Assembly (NCBI GenBank): GCA_964492925.1
Contig: CAZBMF010000002.1
Coordinates: 1 to 50,526, forward strand
Source of the DNA: VMCP01 sp964492925
GTDB taxonomy: Bacteria; Bacteroidota; Bacteroidia; NS11-12g; UBA955
DNA: 50,526 nt
Direction: 5' to 3'
The position numbers were made by a program, and so were the translations under genes. The first letter of the stretch is position 1. Each line of letters begins with the position of its first letter. Under the pieces are notes generated by a model. The model saw only the letters and a list, made by a program, of their open reading frames with translations, ran no database searches and was not told the origin of the DNA. Below, one piece after another: positions 42,368-50,443 of this stretch.

Positions 42368-43348
42368 ATGCTTTACGATTCCTTTCATCGAATCCATAAT
42401 TATTTGAGAATTTCTCTCACCGATCAGTGTAATTTTCGTTGCACTTATTGTATGCCAGAGGAGAATTTTCCTTGCCATGCTGGTGAAGAATTGATGTCTC
42501 CCATTGAGATTGAGCAAATTACAGCTGAATTTGTAAAACTTGGCATTCAAAAAGTGAGACTCACAGGCGGGGAACCCCTTATGCGTAAAGATTTTGCTGA
42601 TATTTTGAATCGGTTGGCAAAATTTCCAATAGATTTAACCATTACAACCAATGCTGTTCTAGTTGATAAGTATATAAATGAGCTGAAAAAAGCCAATGTC
42701 AAAACGGTTAATGTGAGCATCGATTCTTTGAAAGAAGATGTCTTTTTTCAAATTACCAAAAGAAACCAATTTCAACGGGTTTGGAACAATATTTTGTTGT
42801 TGCTGGAAAACCAATTTGAGGTTAAGCTAAACGTGGTTGCACTAAAGGGTCATATTGAATCAGAGTTTTTTGACTTTATCAATTTAACCAAAGATTTAAG
42901 ATTGGAAGTTAGGTTCATTGAATTCATGCCGTTTAGTGGAAATGGTTGGGACAGTTCCAAAGTTGTAACTGCTAGCGACATGCTTTTTTGGGCTCAACAG
43001 TCGGTATCCCTCATGAAAATGGAAGATTTACCGCATGCTACAACTAAAAAGTATAGAATTGAGGGACATTTGGGCAGCATTGCATTTATCACCACAATGT
43101 CGAGCCACTTTTGTGGCGATTGCAACAGATTGAGACTTACAGCTGAAGGGAAAATGAAAAATTGTTTGTTTGGCCGTGAAGAAACAGATTTGCTTTCTGC
43201 ATTAAGAGCAAATGAGCCTCTTCAACCATTGATTGAAAAGTCGGTTTCGCGCAAATTTCAGACCTTGGGTGGTCAACTTGTGTCTGATTTTCACAAAATT
43301 GATGCAAATGCCATCGAAAATAGAAGTATGATTGAAATTGGAGGATAA
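42368..43348 (+). CDS. moaA: GTP 3',8-cyclase
   Basis: A 326-aa radical SAM enzyme starting molybdopterin synthesis from GTP. The N-terminal cluster is CNFRCTYC (Cys 21, 25, 28), RLTGGEPLMRKD follows, and the C-terminal cluster is CGDC...C (249, 252, 266). The protein ends in the functional Gly-Gly. Its stop is directly followed by the moeA start. Confidence 0.96.
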   Translation: MLYDSFHRIHNYLRISLTDQCNFRCTYCMPEENFPCHAGEELMSPIEIEQITAEFVKLGIQKVRLTGGEPLMRKDFADILNRLAKFPIDLTITTNAVLVDKYINELKKANVKTVNVSIDSLKEDVFFQITKRNQFQRVWNNILLLLENQFEVKLNVVALKGHIESEFFDFINLTKDLRLEVRFIEFMPFSGNGWDSSKVVTASDMLFWAQQSVSLMKMEDLPHATTKKYRIEGHLGSIAFITTMSSHFCGDCNRLRLTAEGKMKNCLFGREETDLLSALRANEPLQPLIEKSVSRKFQTLGGQLVSDFHKIDANAIENRSMIEIGG

Positions 43349-44530
43349 ATGATATCGGTAAAGGAAGCAAGGGAAATTTTAATATCAAATTCTAAGCCCA
43401 TTCACACAGAAGAAGTTGATTTGTTGGATGGATTGGGGAGGATTTTGGCCATTGATATTTTTTCCAAAATGAATGTGCCCAGCTTTAACAATTCGGCTAT
43501 GGATGGATATTGTTTTCAGTGGAAAGAAGGGCAAAATCGTTATAAAATTCAGGGTCAGATTCAGGCTGGTGATACAGCTTCATATTCTGTAAATGAAGGA
43601 TGTTGTTATAGAATCTACACCGGCGCAATGATGCCTGAAGGCGCGAATACCGTTGTTCAACAAGAATGGGTGACCGTTGAAAACAATGAAATTGTTTTTG
43701 ATGCGTCTAAAATTGAAATGGGTGCGAATGTTCGTTTGGAGGCCACTCAATCTAAAATTGGCGATGTCATTGCCCAAAAAGGCATTAAAATAAATCCTTC
43801 TTTGATTGGGTTGTTGGCTTCAGTTGGGGTTTCTAAGGTTTCAGTTTTTGCGAAACCTAAGGTATCAATTGTAATAACCGGCGATGAATTGGTGGAATTG
43901 GGTGAGGAACTTCAAAAAGGACAAATTTACAACTCTAATGAATATTCATTGAAAGCGTTGTTGTTTGCGATGGGCATAACACAAATTAATGTTTTCAGAG
44001 CAGCTGACACCTTAGAAAGCGTAAAAAACGCCATTCAATTAGCTAAAAACAACGCAGATACTGTTATAGTAACAGGTGGAATTTCTGTGGGTGATTTTGA
44101 TTTTGTAAAGCAGGCCATGTTGGATTTGGAAATTGTTGAATTGTTTTATAAAATTAAACAAAAGCCGGGTAAACCTTTGTGGGTAGGAAGGCACTTGGAT
44201 CAATGGTTTTTTGCCCTTCCAGGTAATCCAGCTGCCGTTGTTACCTGCTTTAATCAGTATGTGAAGCCGGTTTTGGGCATGCTTACCGGAAATCAACATT
44301 CATTTGAGCCATTTGCCACATTGCCATGTGTCAATGAATTTAAGAAAAAACCGGGTTTAACGCATTTTTTAAAAGGATATTATACTCAAAAAGATGTTAC
44401 AATTTTAACCGCTCAAGAGTCATTCAACATGGAATCATTTAACAGAGCCAATTGTATTGTTGAGATTCCTGAAAATGTTGATCATGTTGTTGTAAATTCG
44501 TCATTACTTGTGTATCCATTGCCAGATTAA
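43349..44530 (+). CDS. moeA: Molybdopterin molybdotransferase
   Basis: A 393-aa MoeA that inserts molybdate into adenylylated molybdopterin. Recognised parts are VPSFNNSAMDGYCF, IYTGAMMPEGANTVVQQE, VVITGDELVELGEELQKGQIYNSN, TGGISVGDFDFV and WFFALPGNPAAVVTCF. Domain order and length are standard. It begins with no gap after moaA and ends 4 bases before the TSUP gene. Confidence 0.96.
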   Translation: MISVKEAREILISNSKPIHTEEVDLLDGLGRILAIDIFSKMNVPSFNNSAMDGYCFQWKEGQNRYKIQGQIQAGDTASYSVNEGCCYRIYTGAMMPEGANTVVQQEWVTVENNEIVFDASKIEMGANVRLEATQSKIGDVIAQKGIKINPSLIGLLASVGVSKVSVFAKPKVSIVITGDELVELGEELQKGQIYNSNEYSLKALLFAMGITQINVFRAADTLESVKNAIQLAKNNADTVIVTGGISVGDFDFVKQAMLDLEIVELFYKIKQKPGKPLWVGRHLDQWFFALPGNPAAVVTCFNQYVKPVLGMLTGNQHSFEPFATLPCVNEFKKKPGLTHFLKGYYTQKDVTILTAQESFNMESFNRANCIVEIPENVDHVVVNSSLLVYPLPD

Positions 44531-44534
44531 TTGT

Positions 44535-45281
44535 ATGGAAATTTCGATTTGGGTTGTTGTATTTATTCCGATTATTGCATTTTTATATGCAAGTGTAGGT
44601 CATGGTGGAGCAAGTAGTTATATTTCATTACTTACACTAATTGGTTATACAAATACAATTGTAAAACCAACAGCTTTAGTGATCAATATTCTCATTTCTA
44701 TGTTGGCGTTCATCATGTATTTTAGGCAGGTTGAATTTCCATGGAAATTATTTTTATGGTTGATTATTTTTTCAATTCCCGCTTCATACATCGGGGCAAA
44801 AATTGATGTCAATCCAATTTTATATAGAAGAATATTGGGGATTTTGTTGCTGTTTCCAGTTGCCAGATTTTTAAATATTTTTCCAGTTTCCGATGTAAAA
44901 CAAATCAATAAAAATGTTTTCATATTGGCTATTTTGGGCTTGATTATTGGATTTGTTTCTGGGTTAATTGGCATTGGCGGTGGAATCATTTTGTCACCAG
45001 TTTTGTTGATGTTGGGTTGGACAAATTTAAAGGAGACATCGGCGGTGAGCGCGTTGTTTATTTTCATGAATTCAATTTCCGGGTTGTATTCAATGTCTGA
45101 TAACAACCCTTTGTTTAATACGGTTGTACTCCTAAATTCTACAGTTTTAATTTTAGTTTCCTTGGCCATTGTGGGTGGCTTGCTAGGAGCTTACCTCGGT
45201 GCCAATAAGTTTCAGCCAAAAATTCTTAAGAGTATTTTAACAGTTGTGCTTCTCATTGCGGCAATTAAACTCATAATTTGA
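44535..45281 (+). CDS. TSUP / TauE-SafE family membrane transporter
   Basis: A 248-aa inner-membrane protein with about eight helices in two halves, with the family glycine motifs ASVGHGGASSYISLL and GFVSGLIGIGGGIILSPVLLMLGW. TSUP proteins move sulfur or organic anions such as sulfite, sulfoacetate and thiosulfate. It sits inside the molybdenum-cofactor operon between moeA and moaD, so it may serve an oxyanion or sulfur need of that pathway (inference). ATG 44535 is used; an upstream in-frame start would overlap moeA. Confidence 0.87.
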   Translation: MEISIWVVVFIPIIAFLYASVGHGGASSYISLLTLIGYTNTIVKPTALVINILISMLAFIMYFRQVEFPWKLFLWLIIFSIPASYIGAKIDVNPILYRRILGILLLFPVARFLNIFPVSDVKQINKNVFILAILGLIIGFVSGLIGIGGGIILSPVLLMLGWTNLKETSAVSALFIFMNSISGLYSMSDNNPLFNTVVLLNSTVLILVSLAIVGGLLGAYLGANKFQPKILKSILTVVLLIAAIKLII

Positions 45282-45298
45282 GTTTTCTTTCTTAATTT

Positions 45299-45307
45299 TG
45301 AGGGACA
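45299..45307 (+). repeat. Intergenic copy of the dispersed 9-mer TGAGGGACA
   Basis: One of 13 exact copies seen in the window and the only one that does not touch a coding region. It ends one base before the moaD ATG. The full list is in the findings. Confidence 0.7.
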
Positions 45308-45308
45308 G

Positions 45309-45545
45309 ATGACGCAAATAACAATTAGATGTTTCGGAATGTTGTGCGAAGTGTTGGGCAATGATTCCATTGTGGTTCCTTTTGCACCAAACACTGATGG
45401 GTTGTTGACAGATCTGAAACAACGTTTTCCCAGGTTGAATAACCTTACTTTTAGTGTTGCGGTGAACAAAAAGATTGTTACTGAACCTGTCCTGCTGCAG
45501 GTTGGTGATGAAATTGCACTTCTGCCTCCGTTTTCAGGAGGATAA
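45309..45545 (+). CDS. moaD: Molybdopterin synthase small subunit
   Basis: A 78-aa ubiquitin-like sulfur carrier ending in ...LPPFSGG, the Gly-Gly tail that is adenylylated and thiocarboxylated. It carries NKKIVTEPVLLQVGDEIALLPP, typical of MoaD. It is followed after 11 bases by its activating enzyme gene. Confidence 0.94.
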   Translation: MTQITIRCFGMLCEVLGNDSIVVPFAPNTDGLLTDLKQRFPRLNNLTFSVAVNKKIVTEPVLLQVGDEIALLPPFSGG

Positions 45546-45556
45546 TGTAGAAAAAC

Positions 45557-46273
45557 ATGAATCGTTTTGCCAATCAATGTAGTTTAAAAGGTTTTGGAAT
45601 TTTGGAGCAACAAAAACTTCAAAAGGCTTCTGTTTTGGTGATTGGTGTTGGCGGATTGGGTTGCCCGTTTCTGCAAACTTTATGTGCTTCCGGTGTTGGA
45701 AGAATCGGAATTGTTGATGGTGATGTAGTGAGTATTTCTAATTTAAATCGCCAAATTTTGTTTGGAATAAATGATGTAGGAAAGAAAAAAACCACGCTGG
45801 CAAAAAACAAACTCAGTGAAATGTATGATGATTTAAAAATTGACGAGTTTGACTTTTTTTTGAATGAGGAAAATAGTGAAGGTTTGTGCTTAAATTATGA
45901 TGTTATTGTAGATTGTACCGACAATTTTAAAACCCGGTATTTGATTAGTGATGTTTGTAAAAAATTACAAAAACCCTTAATTATGGGTGCGGTGTATGAA
46001 TATGAGGCGCAAATTTTTGTATTCACTTCGGAACAATTGTTTAAAGTGTCAAATTATTACAGGGACGTATTTCCTGATGCTCCAAAACCCAACGAAGTGC
46101 CAACATGTGTAGAATCAGGCGTTTTAGGTGCTTTAACAGGAATTGTTGGCAATATTATGTCGTTTGAATGTATTCAATACTTTGTTTCAGTAGTGTCAGA
46201 TAACAAATTGATAAATTATAACTTAAAAAAAGGAGAAATGTATAATTTATCTATAGTTCCTAGGGGGATTTAA
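45557..46273 (+). CDS. moeB: MoeB/ThiF-family adenylyltransferase
   Basis: A 238-aa E1-like enzyme that adenylylates the MoaD C terminus. Nucleotide-binding GVGGLGCPFL (about 30-39), DGDVVSISNLNRQILF, and VDCTDNFKTRYLI are intact, as is the VPTCVESGVLG block. The two CxxC zinc pairs found in most MoeB proteins are absent: the first site reads YYRDVFPDAP, and the C terminus has no Cys pair. Context between moaD and moaE makes MoeB the best call; ThiF is an alternative. Confidence 0.88.
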   Translation: MNRFANQCSLKGFGILEQQKLQKASVLVIGVGGLGCPFLQTLCASGVGRIGIVDGDVVSISNLNRQILFGINDVGKKKTTLAKNKLSEMYDDLKIDEFDFFLNEENSEGLCLNYDVIVDCTDNFKTRYLISDVCKKLQKPLIMGAVYEYEAQIFVFTSEQLFKVSNYYRDVFPDAPKPNEVPTCVESGVLGALTGIVGNIMSFECIQYFVSVVSDNKLINYNLKKGEMYNLSIVPRGI

Positions 46274-46284
46274 TGTAAACACAA

Positions 46285-46731
46285 ATGGAAAAGAAAATGA
46301 AAAATATATTTGTTGATGGACCAATTTCTGCTGAAAAAATTGCGCATTCAATACAAAGTCATGGAGTAAAGAAGGAAATTGGTGCCCATAGTATTTTTTT
46401 GGGGCAGGTAAGAGAAGATGAATTAGAAAATGGTAAGGTTGTAGCCATAGAATATACGGCTTATATGGACATGGCTTTGGAGAAATGCCATGAAATTAGG
46501 GAGTCTATTTTTGAAAAATATCCCCTCACTTGCATGCATATTTACCACAGCTTAGGAACAATAAAAGTGGGTGAAATTTGTCTGTTTGTATTTACATCGT
46601 CAAAACACCGCAAAGCGGCCATAGATGCTTGTAATGAGCTGGTTGAAAGAATTAAATCTGAGCTTCCTATTTGGGGTAAAGAACTTTTAGATAATGAAGG
46701 AAGCGTTTGGAAGGAGAATTTACCAAAATGA
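46285..46731 (+). CDS. moaE: Molybdopterin synthase catalytic subunit
   Basis: A 148-aa MoaE that uses MoaD thiocarboxylate to make the dithiolene of molybdopterin. It shows GAHSIFLGQVREDE, IEYTAYMDMALEKCHEI, IYHSLGTIKVGE, HRKAAIDACNELVERIKSELPIWGKE with the active Lys, and the final VWKENLPK. An internal ATG four codons in is an alternative start. It overlaps moaCB (ATGA). Confidence 0.93.
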   Translation: MEKKMKNIFVDGPISAEKIAHSIQSHGVKKEIGAHSIFLGQVREDELENGKVVAIEYTAYMDMALEKCHEIRESIFEKYPLTCMHIYHSLGTIKVGEICLFVFTSSKHRKAAIDACNELVERIKSELPIWGKELLDNEGSVWKENLPK

Positions 46732-47639
46732 TTAAAATTACACACAAAAGCAATACGCTGAGAACAGCAATTGCAAAGGCTACTCTAGCTGTTGGATCAG
46801 CAGAAACAATTGTAGCCATAAAAAACAATCAGGTACCCAAAGGCAATGTAATTGAAGCTGCTAGAGTAGCGGGTTTATTTGCCGCCAAAAGTACAAGTTC
46901 TGTAATACCCGATTGTCATCCATTGCCCATAGAATTCACAGAAGTAAGATTTGAAATTCATGATTTTTCGATAGATATTGAAGTTGAAATCCATACTATT
47001 TACAAAACTGGGGTTGAAGTAGAAGCCATGCATGCAGCTTCTATTGTTGCATTAACGATGTATGATATGTTGAAACCGATCGACAAGCAGATTTCCATTC
47101 AGAACATACATTTGGTGAAAAAAACGGGTGGAAAAAGTGCCAAGAAATATCCAGTAAAATCTGAAATCCAATGTGCCATTGTGGTTTGTTCAGACTCAAT
47201 TTCAGGGGGCAGTAAAACGGATAAAGCAGGACTCATCATTCAAGAGAAACTAGAAGGTTTTGGACTCGATGCATCGAATTACTCGATAATACCCGATGAA
47301 ATTTCTGTATTGCAAGAAAAGGTGATGAACTTAAAGGGAAATGGTGTGCAGCTTGTGATTATCACAGGTGGTACGGGTGTTTCTCCACGAGATACTTCTC
47401 CTGAAGCCATAGTGCCATTAATAGAGAGAAGAATGCCGGGAATTGAAGAAACTATACGAAACTATGGACAACAAAGAACCCCCTATGCCATGCTCTCACG
47501 CAGTGTTGTTGGTTTTATTGGAGAAACTTTGATTATGGTACTTCCAGGGTCAACAAATGGTGCTTCAGAATCTATAGATGCTGTTTTTCCAGCAGTACTC
47601 CATATTTTCGATGTATTAAAAGCGTTTAGACACGATTAA
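46728..47639 (+). CDS. moaCB: Bifunctional MoaC-MogA (cyclic pyranopterin synthase / molybdopterin adenylyltransferase)
   Basis: A 303-aa fusion. Residues 1-140 are MoaC: GNVIEAARVAGLFAAKST, the IPDCHPLP site and KTGVEVEAMHAASIVALTMYDMLK. Residues 150-303 are MogA/MoaB: CAIVVCSDSISGG, VIITGGTGVSPRDTSPEAI and VLPGSTNGASESIDAV. It thus supplies cPMP formation and adenylylation of molybdopterin before MoeA. The fusion is known in Bacteroidota. It is the last gene of the operon; the stop codon abuts the convergent peptidase gene with no gap. Confidence 0.93.
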   Translation: MIKITHKSNTLRTAIAKATLAVGSAETIVAIKNNQVPKGNVIEAARVAGLFAAKSTSSVIPDCHPLPIEFTEVRFEIHDFSIDIEVEIHTIYKTGVEVEAMHAASIVALTMYDMLKPIDKQISIQNIHLVKKTGGKSAKKYPVKSEIQCAIVVCSDSISGGSKTDKAGLIIQEKLEGFGLDASNYSIIPDEISVLQEKVMNLKGNGVQLVIITGGTGVSPRDTSPEAIVPLIERRMPGIEETIRNYGQQRTPYAMLSRSVVGFIGETLIMVLPGSTNGASESIDAVFPAVLHIFDVLKAFRHD

Positions 47640-49157
47640 TCAATCCAATTGTTGATCGAGAATATAGATCATTGCTGCTACTGATGCGGCTCCCAATTCA
47701 AGTTCTCGCTTGTTCACAGATTCAAAAACATCTGTTTCCGCGTGATGAACATCAAAATACCGCTGAGAGTCAGGGATAAAACTCACAAAAGCTGTTTTTG
47801 AATTATATTTTTTGATGGGTCCTATGTCGGCACCACCACCGCCGTTTTCCAATGTTCCAATGCCATAAGTTTCCAGTAATTTTTGAAACACTTTTACTTT
47901 TGGTAAAATAGCAGTATCAATGCCAAATCCTCGGGGAGTAAAGCCACCACGGTCACTTTCTAAGGCAGCAACATGAATCTCTCCCTTTTCATGGGTAAGT
48001 TTCGCGTATTCTTGTCCACCCCTTAATCCATTTTCCTCATTGATCCAAAAAACACATCTTAAGGTATGCTTGGGTTTATAACTGAGAGCCTTGAGAATTC
48101 TTAAAGCCTCGAAAGCATGCATACAACCAGCCCCATCGTCGTGAGCCCCTTCACCTTGATCCCAACTGTCAAAATGTCCCCCAAAAACAATCACTTTATT
48201 TGGATTTTTCAACCCTTTGGTTTCTGCAATTACGTTGGAACTGGGTCTATCTGCCAAAGTTTTACAATTTAATTGAATAGACAAGGTGAAGGTAGAATCG
48301 TAGAGGCTCAAAAAATGAATGATATCAGCAGCGGCAGTGGCCACAGCCACCATTGGAATTTTTTTAATGGAATCTTCATAATGGGTTACGCCAGTGTGAG
48401 GGTGCAGGTCGCATTTGTTGCTCACACTTCGAACCAGAACGGCAAGAGCGCCGTAAGGTGCGCACCAATTTGCCCCATTTACTCGCTGTGAAACACAACC
48501 ACCGTATGCGGAAAAGGTATTGAGTAGGGTTTCATCCATTGGGGCATTTAACAGCACAATTTTGTTTTTTAACAGTCCTTTTTTGCCCAATTCATTGAGC
48601 TGGGTTTTGTTTTGAATGGAAATTACTTTTGCTTTAATATATCCTTCAACTGAACCTCCTAATGCGCAAGCTGGTAATGAATACCATTTTTGAATTTTTG
48701 TATTTTGTTTTAAAAAATGATCACATTCGTACAGTGCATTAGGTGATAAAGGGTAGCTCAAAGAAGCAACCTTGCTTTGCAATTGAGAAAAAGAAGATTG
48801 ATTTTTAATGGCCGTATTTAGCAATGTAGATTGGAATTCAATTTTTTCAATGCTTCCTCTTTCCCACCTAGGAACCATAACCGGTTGGGTATAAACTGAA
48901 TCAAAATGGTAAGAATCAAGCATTTTTACTGACCATACAATGCCTTTTTCGGCGGCATCACTGCCGCTTAGTCTTGCACCAATTCCCTTACATAGTTCTC
49001 CTAATCGGCTATAAGAATGGCCCCTTAATAAGGCCTCATCGAATATATTTTTAAAGAAAATGCTGTCTTGTTGAATATTTCTATCCCCCACAAATTGAGC
49101 ATTTAAAGCATTTGTAGAAAGTAAAAGGATGAAAAAAATGCGTTGAATCAAACTCAT
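47640..49157 (-). CDS. Exported M28-family metallopeptidase
   Basis: A 505-aa aminopeptidase-type enzyme (M28; similar in plan to carboxypeptidase Q) with a signal peptide (cleavage near LNAQ, 21), then a PA-like insert and the catalytic domain. The two-zinc ligands are all present: His328 (GGHFDSWD), Asp340 (HDDGAG), Glu375 with base Glu374 (NEENG), Asp402 (ESDRGG) and His472 (DVHHAETD). Expected substrates are peptides in the periplasm. It is the second gene of an operon after the Met/Gly-rich protein gene (one-base overlap). Confidence 0.9.
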   Translation of the reverse strand: MSLIQRIFFILLLSTNALNAQFVGDRNIQQDSIFFKNIFDEALLRGHSYSRLGELCKGIGARLSGSDAAEKGIVWSVKMLDSYHFDSVYTQPVMVPRWERGSIEKIEFQSTLLNTAIKNQSSFSQLQSKVASLSYPLSPNALYECDHFLKQNTKIQKWYSLPACALGGSVEGYIKAKVISIQNKTQLNELGKKGLLKNKIVLLNAPMDETLLNTFSAYGGCVSQRVNGANWCAPYGALAVLVRSVSNKCDLHPHTGVTHYEDSIKKIPMVAVATAAADIIHFLSLYDSTFTLSIQLNCKTLADRPSSNVIAETKGLKNPNKVIVFGGHFDSWDQGEGAHDDGAGCMHAFEALRILKALSYKPKHTLRCVFWINEENGLRGGQEYAKLTHEKGEIHVAALESDRGGFTPRGFGIDTAILPKVKVFQKLLETYGIGTLENGGGGADIGPIKKYNSKTAFVSFIPDSQRYFDVHHAETDVFESVNKRELELGAASVAAMIYILDQQLD

Positions 49158-50296
49158 TATCTGCCTTTCATATCAACAACAGAATTTACTGTCATTTTAA
49201 CACCCATGGTATTGATTTCAGTATTGATATTTCCTTTTACTGATTTAAAAATACCGGCGTTGTTGTCGAAGGTAGTTTGGATTTTACCCGACATTGTTGG
49301 CATCATGCTTTTGCCTATGTTCATGGCTTGTTTATCTTCTTTCGACAAATTCATTTGGTTTTCATTTGGCATTCCCATGCCACCCATGTTTCCACCCATC
49401 ATGTTCGACATGTCTGGCATACCCATTCCCATTCCCATGTCGCCATTGCTGTTAGATTGGTTGTTTTGTTGTTTTGTATCTAAGTTAAATTCTGATGAAC
49501 CATCACCAGATTTTGCATTTACTTTGGTTTGAAACATGTCGTTTGATTTGTTGGTGGAAATGGTTTGATCAACAACGGCGATTCCGCTATTTACTGAATT
49601 TACCAAAATGTCGATGTTATACAAACCCGAAGTAACTTCATAATGATCACCTACTGCCACATCGCCATCGGGCATTGAAAGTGCCTGAAGAATATCATAA
49701 GGCATGGCGTAAAGTTTGTCGCTTTCTTGGTTTTCTTTGATATTAATTTTGCGTGTATTTTTCATTTTGAGTGGGGAGTAGCCAGCCTTTAATTTGCCCG
49801 TTTTGGGGTCAAATTCGGCATAAGCATTAACACTTCTACCGTTTATGTTTCCGCTCATTCCCGGAGATTGGGTGTTTTGGTTGGTTTCAATAGCCAATAC
49901 ATTAGAAGTAGGTGTGGTGATGAAACACAATTTATTGGCAAATGTAAATTTGCCTTTTTTGTCAACGGTTACATCGCTTTCAACAGCATCTTTAGGGAGA
50001 TTGGTTAAACTAGCAACAGCAATTCCTTTTGCATTTTTCACATTGAAATTCATCAGGTAAAGTCTACCATTAGCGGTACCATTTTCGTCTACTGAATTGA
50101 TTAACAATACAAAATCAACGGTGGTTGTAAATTTGTCTTTCATTTGCATGCCCATCATCGACATATTGATATTGTCGGTAATTGTTGCAGAATAGTTAAT
50201 GGCATCACCAGCTTTCCATTGGTAATTTAATTCATCAGCAAAAAGGTTGGTTAAGAGGAAAAAATATCCCCCAATAAGCAATAAGATTTTTTTCAT
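49157..50296 (-). CDS. Exported protein with a Met/Gly-rich segment
   Basis: A 379-aa protein with a signal peptide (MKKILLLIGGYFFLLTNLFA). A beta-rich body follows (YQWKAGDAINYSATITDNINMSMMG..., TVDFVLLINSV, VTVDKKGKFTF), loosely like DUF6263-type proteins. Near the C terminus (plus coordinates about 49352-49443) is a low-complexity stretch dense in Met and Gly (GDMGMGMGMPDMSNMMGGN...). ATG 50296 is chosen because the alternative at 50317 lies upstream of the -7 box. Function unknown; Met clusters can bind copper or silver, but nothing else here supports that. Confidence 0.7.
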   Translation of the reverse strand: MKKILLLIGGYFFLLTNLFADELNYQWKAGDAINYSATITDNINMSMMGMQMKDKFTTTVDFVLLINSVDENGTANGRLYLMNFNVKNAKGIAVASLTNLPKDAVESDVTVDKKGKFTFANKLCFITTPTSNVLAIETNQNTQSPGMSGNINGRSVNAYAEFDPKTGKLKAGYSPLKMKNTRKINIKENQESDKLYAMPYDILQALSMPDGDVAVGDHYEVTSGLYNIDILVNSVNSGIAVVDQTISTNKSNDMFQTKVNAKSGDGSSEFNLDTKQQNNQSNSNGDMGMGMGMPDMSNMMGGNMGGMGMPNENQMNLSKEDKQAMNIGKSMMPTMSGKIQTTFDNNAGIFKSVKGNINTEINTMGVKMTVNSVVDMKGR

Positions 50297-50306
50297 AATA
50301 GTTGAC

Positions 50307-50314
50307 CAAAAATA
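50307..50314 (-). promoter_or_regulatory. -7 box for the Met/Gly-rich protein and peptidase operon
   Basis: The minus strand reads TATTTTTG, 10 bases before the ATG at 50296. Confidence 0.5.
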
Positions 50315-50426
50315 CAAAGTTTTATTGAAAAAATTCCTACATGAGTGATGATTGGGGATTTGAAGGTAAAGTGTCTAACAAAAATTACACAACATAACTT
50401 GTGAAATCAGGGTTTGTTTCATTGTT

Positions 50427-50434
50427 TACATTTG
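50427..50434 (+). promoter_or_regulatory. -7 box for the gene at the right edge
   Basis: TACATTTG matches the consensus, 9 bases before ATG 50444. A TTG lies 25 bases further up. Confidence 0.45.
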
Positions 50435-50443
50435 CCAATAATT

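Noticed and set aside
42368..43348. Missing steps in the Mo-cofactor pathway
   Set aside because: All steps are accounted for: MoaA, MoaC (fusion), MoaD, MoaE, MoeB, MogA (fusion), MoeA here, and MobA at 19.4 kb.
44645..45169. 174-codon open frame antisense to the TSUP gene
   Set aside because: It lies fully inside a clear membrane-transporter gene with intact family motifs. The reverse frame has no domain, promoter or neighbour support.
45212..45577. 121-codon minus-strand frame across moaD
   Set aside because: It runs against moaD, whose ubiquitin-like sequence and Gly-Gly end are unambiguous.
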